The translations under genes and the position numbers were made by a program. Below the pieces are notes generated by a model. The model was given only the letters and a program-made list of their open reading frames with translations, searched no databases and was not told the DNA's origin. DNA of 64,000 nucleotides from UTCFX2 sp963788305 (GTDB lineage Bacteria; Chloroflexota; Anaerolineae; Anaerolineales; UBA4823): NCBI GenBank assembly GCA_963788305.1, contig CAWBGK010000016.1, positions 191,881-255,880 of the forward strand, read 5' to 3'. Positions 6,833-14,830 of the stretch are shown piece after piece; position 1 is the stretch's first letter; each line of letters begins with the position of its first letter.

Positions 6833-8721
6833 TTACTTCATGCTCTTCTTCTGGGATGCAAGCATTTGTGCAACCCAGAAGATGTCCTCCTCGCTGAAAT
6901 CCTTCCTTGCGATCTCGAGCTTGTACCGGAGCGGGAACGGGATCGGTGATCCACTTTTCTCGCCGTCGCCGAGGTACCAGTTGCAGCTGCTCGACGGGGA
7001 CTTCCGCCAGCACTGCGGTCGCCCTGACGATCACATCCGGGTGATGGCCTGTACTCATCGGTCTCGACTGCATCCTGCTCGTCGTCATCGCTGCGCCCGA
7101 TCACGGCGATCCTGTAGTTTCTGCCACGGTCGATCTTGATGGCCGTCAGCATATAAAGCCAGGAGTGAGCGAAGTGGTCTGACCTGAGCTTGCGCCAGAC
7201 CCCGATCTGCGTTTCACCTGACTGCGTCCGGCGGGTCTCGACGTCCCGCTTCAGCGAAGTAAGATGGTCGATTACAAGCTCGGTATCAGGATGCAGAGCC
7301 GGAGGCTCACCAGGAAGCTGCCACTTGCCGGCTTTGATCTCTTCCATCAGCGTATCGAACCCTGTCGTTCGGTCAATCGTCACGTTCGTCTTGACCTTCG
7401 GCAGGTCTGACAGCCCGGCCTTAACCTTCCAGACCTCTCGCTGCTCGATGTAGTCAGCCACCAGGAAACGCCCAGGAAATCGGCGAACCTGAGCGATCAT
7501 CCCATGGCGGTTCGGGTTGGCATCTCCGACGCCCTTGCGGATGTGGAAGATCTCGATCAGCTGGCTCAGCCGTTCGAAGCCCCGGATCATCGGGATCAAC
7601 TCGACGTGGACGACCTTCGGCCTGTTTGAGTTCGGAGGGATCTTGCTGATGATCACCTGCAGCTCGTTGCCCTGGTCGACGCCCATATAGTAGGCCGATT
7701 TTCCATCCCAAGCCGCCTCATACTCGTATGGGTCATCGAAGCAGGTGGCAAGGAAATCGTCTCTCTCGATGGATCCACCACCGACCTCGTAGGGCTTTCC
7801 GAGACGTTTGCGATAGAACTCGATCAGCCTGGTGGTCGGGTCACGGAAGATGCGGTAGAGGGTGTTGGCTGGTGTGGTCAGCATCTGGTGGACATGGAAC
7901 CCGACCAGGTCGAGCGAACGCTCGGGATGTTGGGCGACCCAGCGCCCTGTCTGGACGTGCTCGACGGTGATCTCTTCGTTGCATCGGATGCACCCGTAGA
8001 AGACCCTGTCCGGATTGTTGGCGGCCCCGATGACCCGCAGGTTCGCATCCCAATCCAGGGGCTGCTCCTGCCCGCACTTTTCACACTTCACCATCCACTG
8101 GCGCATGTCCGAGTTGATGTACAGCCCGTGGACTCCGAAGTTCGGCACGGTCGGCGTGGATAGGTAGGACGTCAACTTCCAGCGGGAAGCATCAAGACGG
8201 TTGATTGCAGTCGCCATATTGTCCTGGTCGCTCAGGTCAACTTCGTCGACGATCAACAAGTCGGCTGGCATCATACGGGGCTCGGTCGTAAGCTCCATGA
8301 AGAACAGGTAGCTGTCAGAGATGCGCTTTGAGTGGGCACTGTCCGGGTTGCCGAGCTTGCCGAGCAGGAACTTTGACGAGCGGATCATCGGATCCACTCG
8401 GGTTGAGACCAGGTCGAGAAGGTCCTGCTGACGAGGGAGCGTGTAGAAGATACGGACGGGCCAATTCACGGCGAGGTGGAACATCTTCACCATCGCCCAG
8501 GTGGATATCCCCGCCTGCGTCGATTTCGTCACGACAACACGCCGGGGATAGCCCGTCGGGTACTTCTCAACAAGCCACGGGTTGGCTGTCTGGTAGATTT
8601 CTGTAGCCCAGGCCCTGGTGGAGACCTCCCACAGCTTTCCCTCCAGCAGGTCGATATACGATATCCCAAAACTCAGCGGATCACGCCTGGTCAGGCTGGC
8701 TATTTTATCACTTAGCTCCAT
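6833..8721 (-). CDS. Terminase large subunit (GpA-type), C-terminus frameshifted
   Basis: The motor-nuclease that packages phage DNA. N-terminal ATPase: VVTKSTQAGISTWAMVK (Walker A variant) and PADLLIVDEVDLSDQDN (Walker B with catalytic Glu). A zinc ribbon follows (CEKCGQ ... YGCIRCNEE), as in the GpA family. The C-terminal nuclease includes YYMGVDQGNELQVII and VADYIEQREVW. The open frame runs to 6838, but after ~residue 560 it becomes an arginine/serine-rich string. The other two frames supply a sensible tail: HPDVIVRATAVLAEVPVEQ, then YLGDGEKSGSPIPF and FSEEDIFWVAQMLA, ending at a TAA at 6833. Two single-base indels near 7035 and 6980 would restore it. These look like sequencing errors or recent damage. 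The start ATG follows an AGAGAT-type site. Confidence 0.9.
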
Positions 8722-8761
8722 ACATCTCTCACAATTCTGATCTCATTACCTTCAATCGCCA

Positions 8762-9612
8762 TCAGCCTTCAGATGGTAAATCTGTCTGGTCTTTCGACCA
8801 GTAGCCCTCCGCTTTGCGGATGCTGCCGGGCTCCAGCAGGTACAGCACTTCGTACTCTTCGACCGTCATGTTGTGTTTGTGGATGATGTGCTTCGACATC
8901 CCGGCCCTGCGCTGACCACAGATGTGGCAGAGGACCCCATCGTCGTCCTTCGACAGTTCCCCGATCTCGCCGAAGGGGGAGCCACCGTTTTCGTCCAGCA
9001 TCGGTCCACTGCTGTCGACCGACGAAGCATCGATCACCCGGAAGACCGCCTCGATGGGCTCTCCGATTGCAGCCCGCTCCTGCTGTTCTCCGAGCTTTTC
9101 AGCAAGGTAGCTCAGCGCATTGTCCTGCGCTTTCATCACCGTGTCGCCAAGCTCGTGCGTAACTGTGAGCGACTGCTGTTGAGCTGCAAATAGGCCGATA
9201 ATGTACCGGGCCTGAGCCGCCACCACGGTCAAAATCTTCGGGTCGATCCGTTCACCGTCCGGCGTCGTGCCTGATAACGGTGCTTCGAGCACGTCCTTTG
9301 AGCGCTCGACCGCAAGCAGGAACTGCTGTTCAAGCTGGGACATCCGCCAATTTGTCAGCAACTTGCGGTTGTTGGCAACGATCGCAGCCATGGTCGGGTA
9401 GCGGGACAGCCAGCCTCGGATCGTCTTTGGAGAGATGGTAATCTTCTGAGCAACCTTGCTGAGCGGGAACCCTGCCAGGAGCAGCTCGGTCGCCTTGACG
9501 ACCTTCTCCGGCAGATCCGCATCGCCGACCTCTTCGCTGATCCGGTCTGCAAGGACGCTCCACTCTTCCTGCCCGGTGACAGGGATGATCAATTTATTAT
9601 TTTCTTCGGTCA
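8762..9612 (-). CDS. Terminase small-subunit-like protein with MucR/Ros-type zinc finger
   Basis: Directly upstream of the large terminase on the same strand, the usual place for the DNA-recognition subunit. Residues ~30-80 form a helix-turn-helix (ELLLAGFPLSKVAQKITIS then KTIRGWLSRYP), like small terminases and Homeodomain-like phage proteins. A middle helical part follows. Near the C-terminus is a C2H2 finger, CHICGQRRAGMSKHIIHKH followed by NMTVEEYE, which matches the Ros/MucR transcription-regulator finger. Such a fusion is unusual. The ATG at 9612 has a weak GAGA site; an upstream ATG at 9679 overlaps the preceding gene and lacks one. It may recognise the pac or cos site, or double as a regulator. 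Confidence 0.6.
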
Positions 9613-9626
9613 TAAGAATTATCTCG

Positions 9627-9884
9627 CTAATCTGCGGGGCGGTGCCTCTGGTTTTTTCTTCCGCTGGTTGGCGTGACATTGTCGATCATCACGCCGAAAG
9701 GAACCTCGTGCTCTAGAACACGAACGGTCTGACGACGCTCACGCTGAACGTCCCGCCACAGAAATCTCAGCCAATCCGGCCAGTTCAGCGGGCTGCTCCC
9801 GTAGCGCTTCTCACAGGATCGGCAGAGCGCAAACTGCCAGGTAATAATCCGACCGCATCCGGCAAGGCATTTATGAAGTCCCAT
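9627..9884 (-). CDS. Small zinc-ribbon phage protein
   Basis: 85 residues with MGLHKCLAGCGR and FALCRSCEKRYG, that is, two CxxxC/CxxC pairs of a zinc ribbon, followed by a basic C-terminus. GGAGA lies 7 nt before the ATG. It overlaps the 3' end of the sigma-like gene and leads into the small-terminase-like gene, so translation is coupled. Likely a DNA- or RNA-binding accessory of the late operon; no specific family recognised. Confidence 0.6.
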   Translation of the reverse strand: MGLHKCLAGCGRIITWQFALCRSCEKRYGSSPLNWPDWLRFLWRDVQRERRQTVRVLEHEVPFGVMIDNVTPTSGRKNQRHRPAD

Positions 9885-10107
9885 TTTCGGTCTCCGCTAC
9901 AAATCGTTTGACCATCGCTATCGCCCGTTTGTGGATAAACCCAACGGCTGATCTCGTCACGCCGATGATCACACCACACTCATGCTGGGTGTACCCGGCA
10001 TAACGCAGTGCAAGCACGGCTTTCTCTTTTTGTGGAAGCCTATCTATAGAGTCTTCCAGCAAAATGGATTGCTCCTGGCTGTCATCTTTTTGGATTAAAG
10101 GCAGCAT
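9871..10107 (-). CDS. Sigma-70 region-4-like protein
   Basis: 78 residues: a short N-terminal arm, then LPQKEKAVLALRYAGYTQHE and CGVIIGVTRSAVGFIHKRA, the helix-turn-helix of sigma region 4 (compare LPxRER...ls..Ei...lg.s...v). No region 2 is present, so it cannot act as a complete sigma factor. Phage proteins of this shape act as late-transcription activators or packaging regulators. It is the first gene after the leftward promoter at 10145-10173, ahead of the terminase genes, which fits a late regulator. Confidence 0.65.
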   Translation of the reverse strand: MLPLIQKDDSQEQSILLEDSIDRLPQKEKAVLALRYAGYTQHECGVIIGVTRSAVGFIHKRAIAMVKRFVAETENGTS

Positions 10108-10144
10108 ACCTCTATTACCCCCCGAATAATAATGCGTACTATTA

Positions 10145-10173
10145 ATTATAGCATATTTCCAGAATTATTGCAA
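10145..10173 (-). promoter_or_regulatory. Leftward promoter of late operon
   Basis: Minus strand TTGCAA, 17-nt spacer ending in TGC, TATAAT. It is divergent from the ssb promoter, from which it is separated by 8 nt. Confidence 0.7.
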
Positions 10174-10181
10174 TAAATTTC

Positions 10182-10210
10182 TTGACATTTCTTCTTATAT
10201 GTTTTATAAT
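10182..10210 (+). promoter_or_regulatory. Rightward promoter of ssb operon
   Basis: TTGACA, 17-nt spacer, TATAAT; consensus in both boxes but without the TGC extension. Drives 10257 onward. Confidence 0.85.
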
Positions 10211-10256
10211 TATTTACTATATTTATATAGCATCGTTAATGCATAAGGAGACTGTT

Positions 10257-10658
10257 ATGAACAAATGTATCTTCACTGGACGACTTGGCCAAGATCCGGA
10301 TGGAATGCAGTACCTCCCCTCCGGAAGCGCAGTCCTTAAACTGCGGATCGCCGTCGACACCGGCTTCGGTGACAAAAAGCACACCGACTGGGTGCCTTTG
10401 ACCGCCTTCGGCAAAAACGCCGAGAACATCGCCAAGTTCTGCAAGAAAGGGACCCTTGTAGAAGTCGACTCAACTTACCGCACCTCGCAGTGGGAGACTT
10501 CTGAGGGTGAAAAGCGCTACGGTCACGAGTTCATCGTAGAGCGCTGGCGCTCCCTGCACGGTGGCAAGACCAACGAAGAGGTCGCTGAGAGCGGTAACGG
10601 CTCAGATACCAGCGCTGACAGTGGTGCAGACCCGGACTTCGGCGAGTTCCCGTTCTAG
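10257..10658 (+). CDS. ssb: Single-stranded DNA-binding protein
   Basis: OB-fold SSB that coats single-stranded DNA during phage replication and recruits partners through its acidic tip. Start MNKCIFTGRLGQDPDG, 8 nt after AAGGAG; core motifs AVLKLRIAVDTG and DWVPLTAFGKNAENIAKFC (typical W-x-x-A-fG-k-AE). A short acidic linker ends in DFGEFPF, the equivalent of the DDDIPF partner-docking peptide. 133 residues, compact for a bacterial SSB. First gene of a rightward unit ssb - two small genes - RNase HI - HNH. Confidence 0.9.
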   Translation: MNKCIFTGRLGQDPDGMQYLPSGSAVLKLRIAVDTGFGDKKHTDWVPLTAFGKNAENIAKFCKKGTLVEVDSTYRTSQWETSEGEKRYGHEFIVERWRSLHGGKTNEEVAESGNGSDTSADSGADPDFGEFPF

Positions 10659-10659
10659 T

Positions 10660-10938
10660 ATGCGGTACGGTGCAGATGTCCAGGTGCTGGCTTCCTACTT
10701 CTCAGGTGAACAATCGGACGATGCGTCCCTCGACCTGTTGAAGCATATCGCCCTCGCCTGGGCGTCTGCAAAACGGCTGCAAGATCAGGGGGTTGACCTG
10801 AACCTGAAGGGTCAGCCCCTTGTCCTTTCTACCCTGGAAAAGGCTTATCGGGAAGCCCTGCACGTGCGTTCGACCCGTGTTCCAAACGAGACGCTGGACG
10901 TCTCGAAACTCACAAAACTGGGACGGATCAATGGCTAA
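10660..10938 (+). CDS. Small helical protein in ssb operon
   Basis: 92 residues (MRYGADVQVLASYFSGEQ...), starting 1 nt after the ssb stop and ending 8 nt into the next gene. Mostly predicted helical (SLDLLKHIALAWASAKRLQ, STLEKAYREAL). No family recognised; position suggests a replication accessory. Confidence 0.6.
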   Translation: MRYGADVQVLASYFSGEQSDDASLDLLKHIALAWASAKRLQDQGVDLNLKGQPLVLSTLEKAYREALHVRSTRVPNETLDVSKLTKLGRING

Positions 10939-11140
10939 AGCAAAATACCCAATCGAGCTTATCAACTTTGACCGGGTAACGGTCATGGGAGTCATGACGA
11001 TTGACGTCTCTATCCCGAAGAACATGGAACCAGCGCTTGACCTGATCGGTATCGGAAAGCAGGAGCGTGAAAACCTCGTCGGGCAGAAGCTGGCTGAGAT
11101 CGCCCAGCTTCTCGGGCACGACCCGGATGAGGTGGTCTGA
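10931..11140 (+). CDS. Small protein coupled to RNase H gene
   Basis: 69 residues, MAKAKYPIELINFDRVTVMG..., with a helical C-terminus (LVGQKLAEIAQLLGHDPDE). Starts inside the preceding gene; its TGA overlaps the RNase HI ATG, indicating coupled translation. Function unknown. Confidence 0.6.
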   Translation: MAKAKYPIELINFDRVTVMGVMTIDVSIPKNMEPALDLIGIGKQERENLVGQKLAEIAQLLGHDPDEVV

Positions 11141-11613
11141 TGGAGAGGGTCTGCATCTGGACAGACGGTGGTGGACAGAACCCGGGCCCCGGAGGCCATG
11201 CTGCTGTGCTCTTCTTTCAGGGCAAGGTCAGGATCGTCGGCGGGTACTCGCCCGACACGACCAACAATCAGTCCGAGACCATGGGCGTCGTGCTCGGCCT
11301 GCGGATGCTTAAAGTCCCCAGCCACGTCGAGATCGTTACAGACTCGCAGTACGTCCGCTTCGGGATGGAGCGGATCCTTGAAGGGCGCAGCCTGCTCGAG
11401 AAGAACCGGGAGTTCTGGGAGCTTGTCGAACGGGAAGCTAAGCGCCACAAATCGATCAAAGTCACCCAGGTGCGTGGGCACTCAAAGCTGCCCTTCAACG
11501 AGCTTGCAGACATCTACGCCGGGCACTGTGCAGAGAAGCAGTGCACCGTTGACGAACGCTATGAGACCGTCGAAGACCTCTTCGGGAAACGTGACCTGGA
11601 TGGAAAAGCCTAA
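11140..11613 (+). CDS. rnhA: Ribonuclease HI
   Basis: Cuts the RNA strand of RNA-DNA hybrids, removing primers during replication. All four catalytic acids are present: Asp in WTDGGGQNPGPGG, Glu in NNQSETMGVVLGL, Asp in IVTDSQYVRFGME and Asp in FNELADIYAG; the basic loop RGHSKLPFNE precedes the last. 157 residues, the usual size. The ATGA overlap with the upstream gene places it in the ssb operon. Confidence 0.92.
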   Translation: MERVCIWTDGGGQNPGPGGHAAVLFFQGKVRIVGGYSPDTTNNQSETMGVVLGLRMLKVPSHVEIVTDSQYVRFGMERILEGRSLLEKNREFWELVEREAKRHKSIKVTQVRGHSKLPFNELADIYAGHCAEKQCTVDERYETVEDLFGKRDLDGKA

Positions 11614-11971
11614 GAAGGCAGACCGCCTTGCGGACAAAAGCCGTAAACACGATGAACTGATTTCCTTCCGGCAAGTCCAATCTAAACTGGCAATCCTGCG
11701 TGACAGAGACCAGTGCGCCTTCTGCTGGTTTCTGCTCGGCGTCGAGGAACGGCGTGAGGAAATCCACCACGTCTACGGCAGGGGCAAGAAGGCAGGGGAC
11801 TGGCGTGAGCACTATACCAGCCTGGTCTGCACCTGCCGTAGGCACCATCCACTTCCAATCCAGACGCCTGGAGGTAATCCAAACTTAGACTGGGTTGAGG
11901 CTGTCCTGAAGATGGCCAACGAGATGCCGATCAATGCGAACTTTAAAGGGGACAACGAGACTAACCGATGA
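11600..11971 (+). CDS. HNH endonuclease-like protein
   Basis: 123 residues, starting 14 nt inside the RNase HI gene. CAFCWFLLGVEERREEIHHVY supplies the first CxxC and the HH dyad, RGKKAGDWREHYTSLVCTC the central N-equivalent region and a CxC, and RRHHP the final His. These match the HNH fold with structural zinc. Phage HNH proteins of this size assist terminase or act in recombination and homing. Located in the replication operon rather than beside terminase. Confidence 0.75.
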   Translation: MEKPKKADRLADKSRKHDELISFRQVQSKLAILRDRDQCAFCWFLLGVEERREEIHHVYGRGKKAGDWREHYTSLVCTCRRHHPLPIQTPGGNPNLDWVEAVLKMANEMPINANFKGDNETNR

Positions 11972-11989
11972 ATAAATACCTCATCGGTT
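11963..11989 (+). terminator. 9-bp hairpin at end of HNH gene
   Basis: AACCGATGA and TCATCGGTT are perfect complements around a 9-nt loop, overlapping the HNH stop codon. T-rich sequence follows about 20 nt later, so termination is plausible but not canonical. Confidence 0.45.
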
Positions 11990-12060
11990 GAAACTCTTCT
12001 GGAAGATCTTTGTTTAGTTTTTTTCTTAATATCTCTGCTGTAATAATTAGGGGGTTTATA

Positions 12061-12288
12061 GTGAGATATCTAAGTTTGTTCTCAGGAATAGGTGGTTTCG
12101 ACAGGGCCTTCGACGACGCCGGGATGGAATGCGCTGGCCAGTCGGAGCTTGACAAGCAGTGCGCTTCCGTCCTGCGGAAGCACTGGACGGATGCTGAGCA
12201 GATAGGAGATGTGCGGAATGTTATCAGAGACAAAGTCCAGGCAGTTTATGGCCAACGACTAGGGATTGCGGGAATATTTGGAGCATAA
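12061..12288 (+). pseudogene. DNA cytosine-5 methyltransferase, N-terminal stub
   Basis: The 75-residue product begins as a C5 methyltransferase: SLFSGIGGFDRAFDDAG is motif I (SAM binding), then GQSELDKQCASVLRKHW (motif II area) and GDVRNV (motif III). It then runs out of homology and stops. Motif IV with the catalytic PC and everything after are missing, replaced by sequence leading to the next gene. GTG start after AGGGGG. A deletion remnant that could still bind SAM but cannot methylate. Confidence 0.7.
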
Positions 12289-12352
12289 CTCTCATAATAC
12301 TCGCTGACCGCAGGCCTGCACAACATTCGGAAAACTGATTGTAGGTATTGAT

Positions 12353-12698
12353 ATGACACAGCCAACAAAGACCTGGAAACACGTTGAAGCAGAGATTGCG
12401 AAATTCTTTCCGCATGGGAAGAGGCGTGGGGCTGATTTCCGCAATCGGGAACGGGGGGGCGGGAAGAACGATGTGATCACATCTGGGTATTCGATCGAGA
12501 TCAAGCACAGCAAGCGCCCCACCTGGGGGCTGATGGCTGATGCTAGTCGACCAGGCCATTGCTGCAAAGGAAGACCCGGGCGATATCCCGCTGGCTGTGA
12601 TCCATAAAGAGGGCACTGAATACGGCAATTCCCTTGTTGTTATGAAGTTGTCTGATTTCCGAGAGTTTTTTATTAACCAGCCGGCAGATCCGAAGTAA
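12353..12698 (+). CDS. PD-(D/E)XK-type phage nuclease, frameshifted
   Basis: First frame: KTWKHVEAEIAKFFPHGKRR then NDVITSGYSIEIKHSKRPTW, a GADF...D...EIK arrangement fitting a small phage resolvase-like PD-(D/E)XK nuclease. After WGLMADA the coding moves to another frame (LVDQAIAAKEDPGDIPLAVI, YGNSLVVMKLSDFREFF), ending at the TAA at 12696. One extra or missing base near 12540 explains it. Restored length about 114 residues, typical for this family. It may resolve branched DNA made by the recombination genes nearby. Confidence 0.55.
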
Positions 12699-12744
12699 TC
12701 TGACCTGCCGAGAAATCATAGGGGCGGTACCACATGAGGCAGCT

Positions 12745-13133
12745 TTAATTAACTGTCTGCGGAGATTGATATGAAAGAGAAATTTTTTGGAGTTCAAGTA
12801 CCTGGAGACTTTTATTGCCATGTCCAGATCCAACGTCTCGCGTCCAATCATCCGCTCTAGCTATTGCAATGTGTTGGTCGCTGTCGTCGCTGGTTGACCC
12901 TTGCTCGAACAGCTTTGGAGACCGCTCGATGAATTCTTGCTTCCAACGGATTAGGACAGAGTCTTTAATCCCGTACTCCCGGCTGGCTTGGGCCGCACTC
13001 TTCTGCTCGGTGAGCATTTCCAGTACCACCCGAGCTTTGAATTCTGGCGTGAACTTCCGTCTTTCTGTCTTGTGGATCCCTTTCCTGGATCATAATTCAC
13101 CCTTAGCTAGGTGTCCAGTTTTTGGGGTCCACT
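12745..13133 (-). mobile_element. IS3-family remnant (orfA part and one terminal repeat)
   Basis: On the minus strand FTPEFKARVVLEMLTE, SAAQASREYGIKDSVLIRWK and QEFIERSPKLFEQG form an IS3-type OrfA helix-turn-helix region. The typical OrfA end (MIGRETLDLDMAIKVSRYL) follows in another frame. The element end, TGGACCCCAAAAACTGGACA on the minus strand, is visible at about 13109-13130. OrfB and the other end are gone. It sits exactly where phage genes give way to the AT-rich cargo, marking a past insertion or recombination point. Confidence 0.75.
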
Positions 13134-13468
13134 ATAAAGTCCAGATCATTGATCCTGATTTTTGAGATAACTGTATTTCTCTCTCTGTTGTATTGGTTTT
13201 TTGACCAACTTTCTTTCATTTGTTTGTCGTCAAAACACTGTCAATAGAAGACTTGGCTCATTTGCGGAAATATTTGTTGCTCTGATAATACAAATTCTGA
13301 TTGGTTTTCTATAAAACGAGAGTTATACTATCAATCAATTATTATTCTCCTAGAGAGGACAAATCCCCCAAATTTAATTTTTTAGTTCGAGGAGAATAAG
13401 CTTATTAAAAATCCTTTTACCCCAATATTGATGCAACTTGATAATCGATGATTTTCGGAGTGTGAACA
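13134..13468. other. AT-rich intergenic region
   Basis: No credible gene. A possible plus-strand promoter (TTGGTT, 17 nt, TATACT) lies near 13299-13330, about 140 nt before the next start. Confidence 0.4.
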
Positions 13469-14500
13469 ATGACTCAACAAAGTCTTCTTTCCAGAATATT
13501 TGAAACGATAGACCAGTACCGTGAAGAGCAAAGGGCACAAAAAGAAGCTGAAACTACAATACCAGTACAGGAATCACAAAACAGAAAGGCCCATTTCTTT
13601 CGGACGTACATATCCAATGGGGGGACCTTATTGATTGTGCTCGTCTTAATATTGACCCAGAATGTCTGGGCTCGCGGGCTGCAAGCTCCTTCTGCACAAG
13701 AGAGCTCCACCAGTACTATCTCTTACCAGGGTAAACTCGCAAATTCTAGTGGTTCTCCATTGACGGGAACCTACTCAATGATATTTCGGTTGTACAACGT
13801 ATCTACTGGTGGAGTCCATCTTTGGGAAGAACAGTGGACCGGTCCAAACAGCGTGCAAGTAAGCGACGGATTGTTTAACATCATGCTTGGGAGCTTAGTC
13901 CCGATACCAGTAACAATCATCACCAATAATAATAACTTGTGGTTGGGGATAACAATTGGTAGCGATGATGAGATGGCTCCCCGGGTGCAGATGGGGAGTG
14001 TGCCCTACGCTATATATTCAACCATTGCGAATTTGCCAGATGACACCATTACAACCAGTAAAATTGCAAATGAAGCTGTAACTACAGAGAAGATTGCTTT
14101 TGGTAGCGTAAGTTCAGAAAAGATGTCCGTGAAAAACGATGGTTATATTACATGGCTCGCTACAGAACAGAAAGTAACTGGGCCTGGCTGGTTTTCCATA
14201 ACCGACGTCAACTATCGTCCTCTATCAATTACAGTCACAACAAATGTGATTTTAGATATCACCCTCACTGCTCCTCTGCACTCAAGTGGTTCTAGAGCAG
14301 CAATCGTGATCGTTGTTGACGGGAATCAAAGAGAGTATATATACACAAGTCTAGGTTCATATTCTTCAATTTCCGGGCGTGCTGTTTTGCCGTTAGGACC
14401 AGGCACCCATGTAATATCTGCGGAAATTGGATCTCCTGATCCTACTGATGTATATATTCATGGACCATTTTCTTTCAGTGTGATTGCTTTTGGGCAATAG
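13469..14500 (+). CDS. Secreted Anaerolineae-type surface protein
   Basis: 343 residues. A ~50-residue cytoplasmic part precedes a membrane segment (GTLLIVLVLILTQNVWA). The body then opens with ISYQGKLANSSGSPLTGTY and SMIFRLYN, continues with LWEEQWTGPNSVQVSDGLFN and LWLGITIGSDDEMAPRVQ, and has GSVPYAIYS and repeats such as TITTSKIANEAVTTEKIA. This layout is familiar from predicted extracellular proteins of Anaerolineae. The C-terminal ~120 residues form a separate beta domain. A frameshifted paralog lies at 19803-20766. Function unknown; its presence dates the cargo to a Chloroflexota chromosome. Confidence 0.75.
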   Translation: MTQQSLLSRIFETIDQYREEQRAQKEAETTIPVQESQNRKAHFFRTYISNGGTLLIVLVLILTQNVWARGLQAPSAQESSTSTISYQGKLANSSGSPLTGTYSMIFRLYNVSTGGVHLWEEQWTGPNSVQVSDGLFNIMLGSLVPIPVTIITNNNNLWLGITIGSDDEMAPRVQMGSVPYAIYSTIANLPDDTITTSKIANEAVTTEKIAFGSVSSEKMSVKNDGYITWLATEQKVTGPGWFSITDVNYRPLSITVTTNVILDITLTAPLHSSGSRAAIVIVVDGNQREYIYTSLGSYSSISGRAVLPLGPGTHVISAEIGSPDPTDVYIHGPFSFSVIAFGQ

Positions 14501-14830
14501 ATATCTTAATACTACTTACAAATTGGATCCAAACAGCTGGATTGACCATCGACTGGCTAAATATGAGGCTTTTCTTGGGTGAACAATAACCTACGTAATA
14601 TGTCATTGCAAGTCCAATTAATAAATTTGAAACAAATTTCTTTAACGATGATAGGGAAATGTTATTTTGGTAATAATAATGATTATTATATCCAAGGATG
14701 TTGGCAACTCCTTTATTCCGATTTTGAAAATATTTGATCATCAGATATTATTACCAGAAATAACTTTTTTATCACAGTGACTATCTGCTGTATCGTTCGA
14801 CTGATCAACAAGTATATGGAAGGTGCAACG
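14501..14830. other. Intergenic, no gene seen
   Basis: AT-rich spacer. Short frames here have no ribosome site or recognisable motif. Confidence 0.4.

Noticed and set aside
11168..11971. 267-codon plus-strand frame across the RNase HI gene
   Set aside because: Its first part is a shifted shadow of RNase HI; only the HNH part from 11600 is real.
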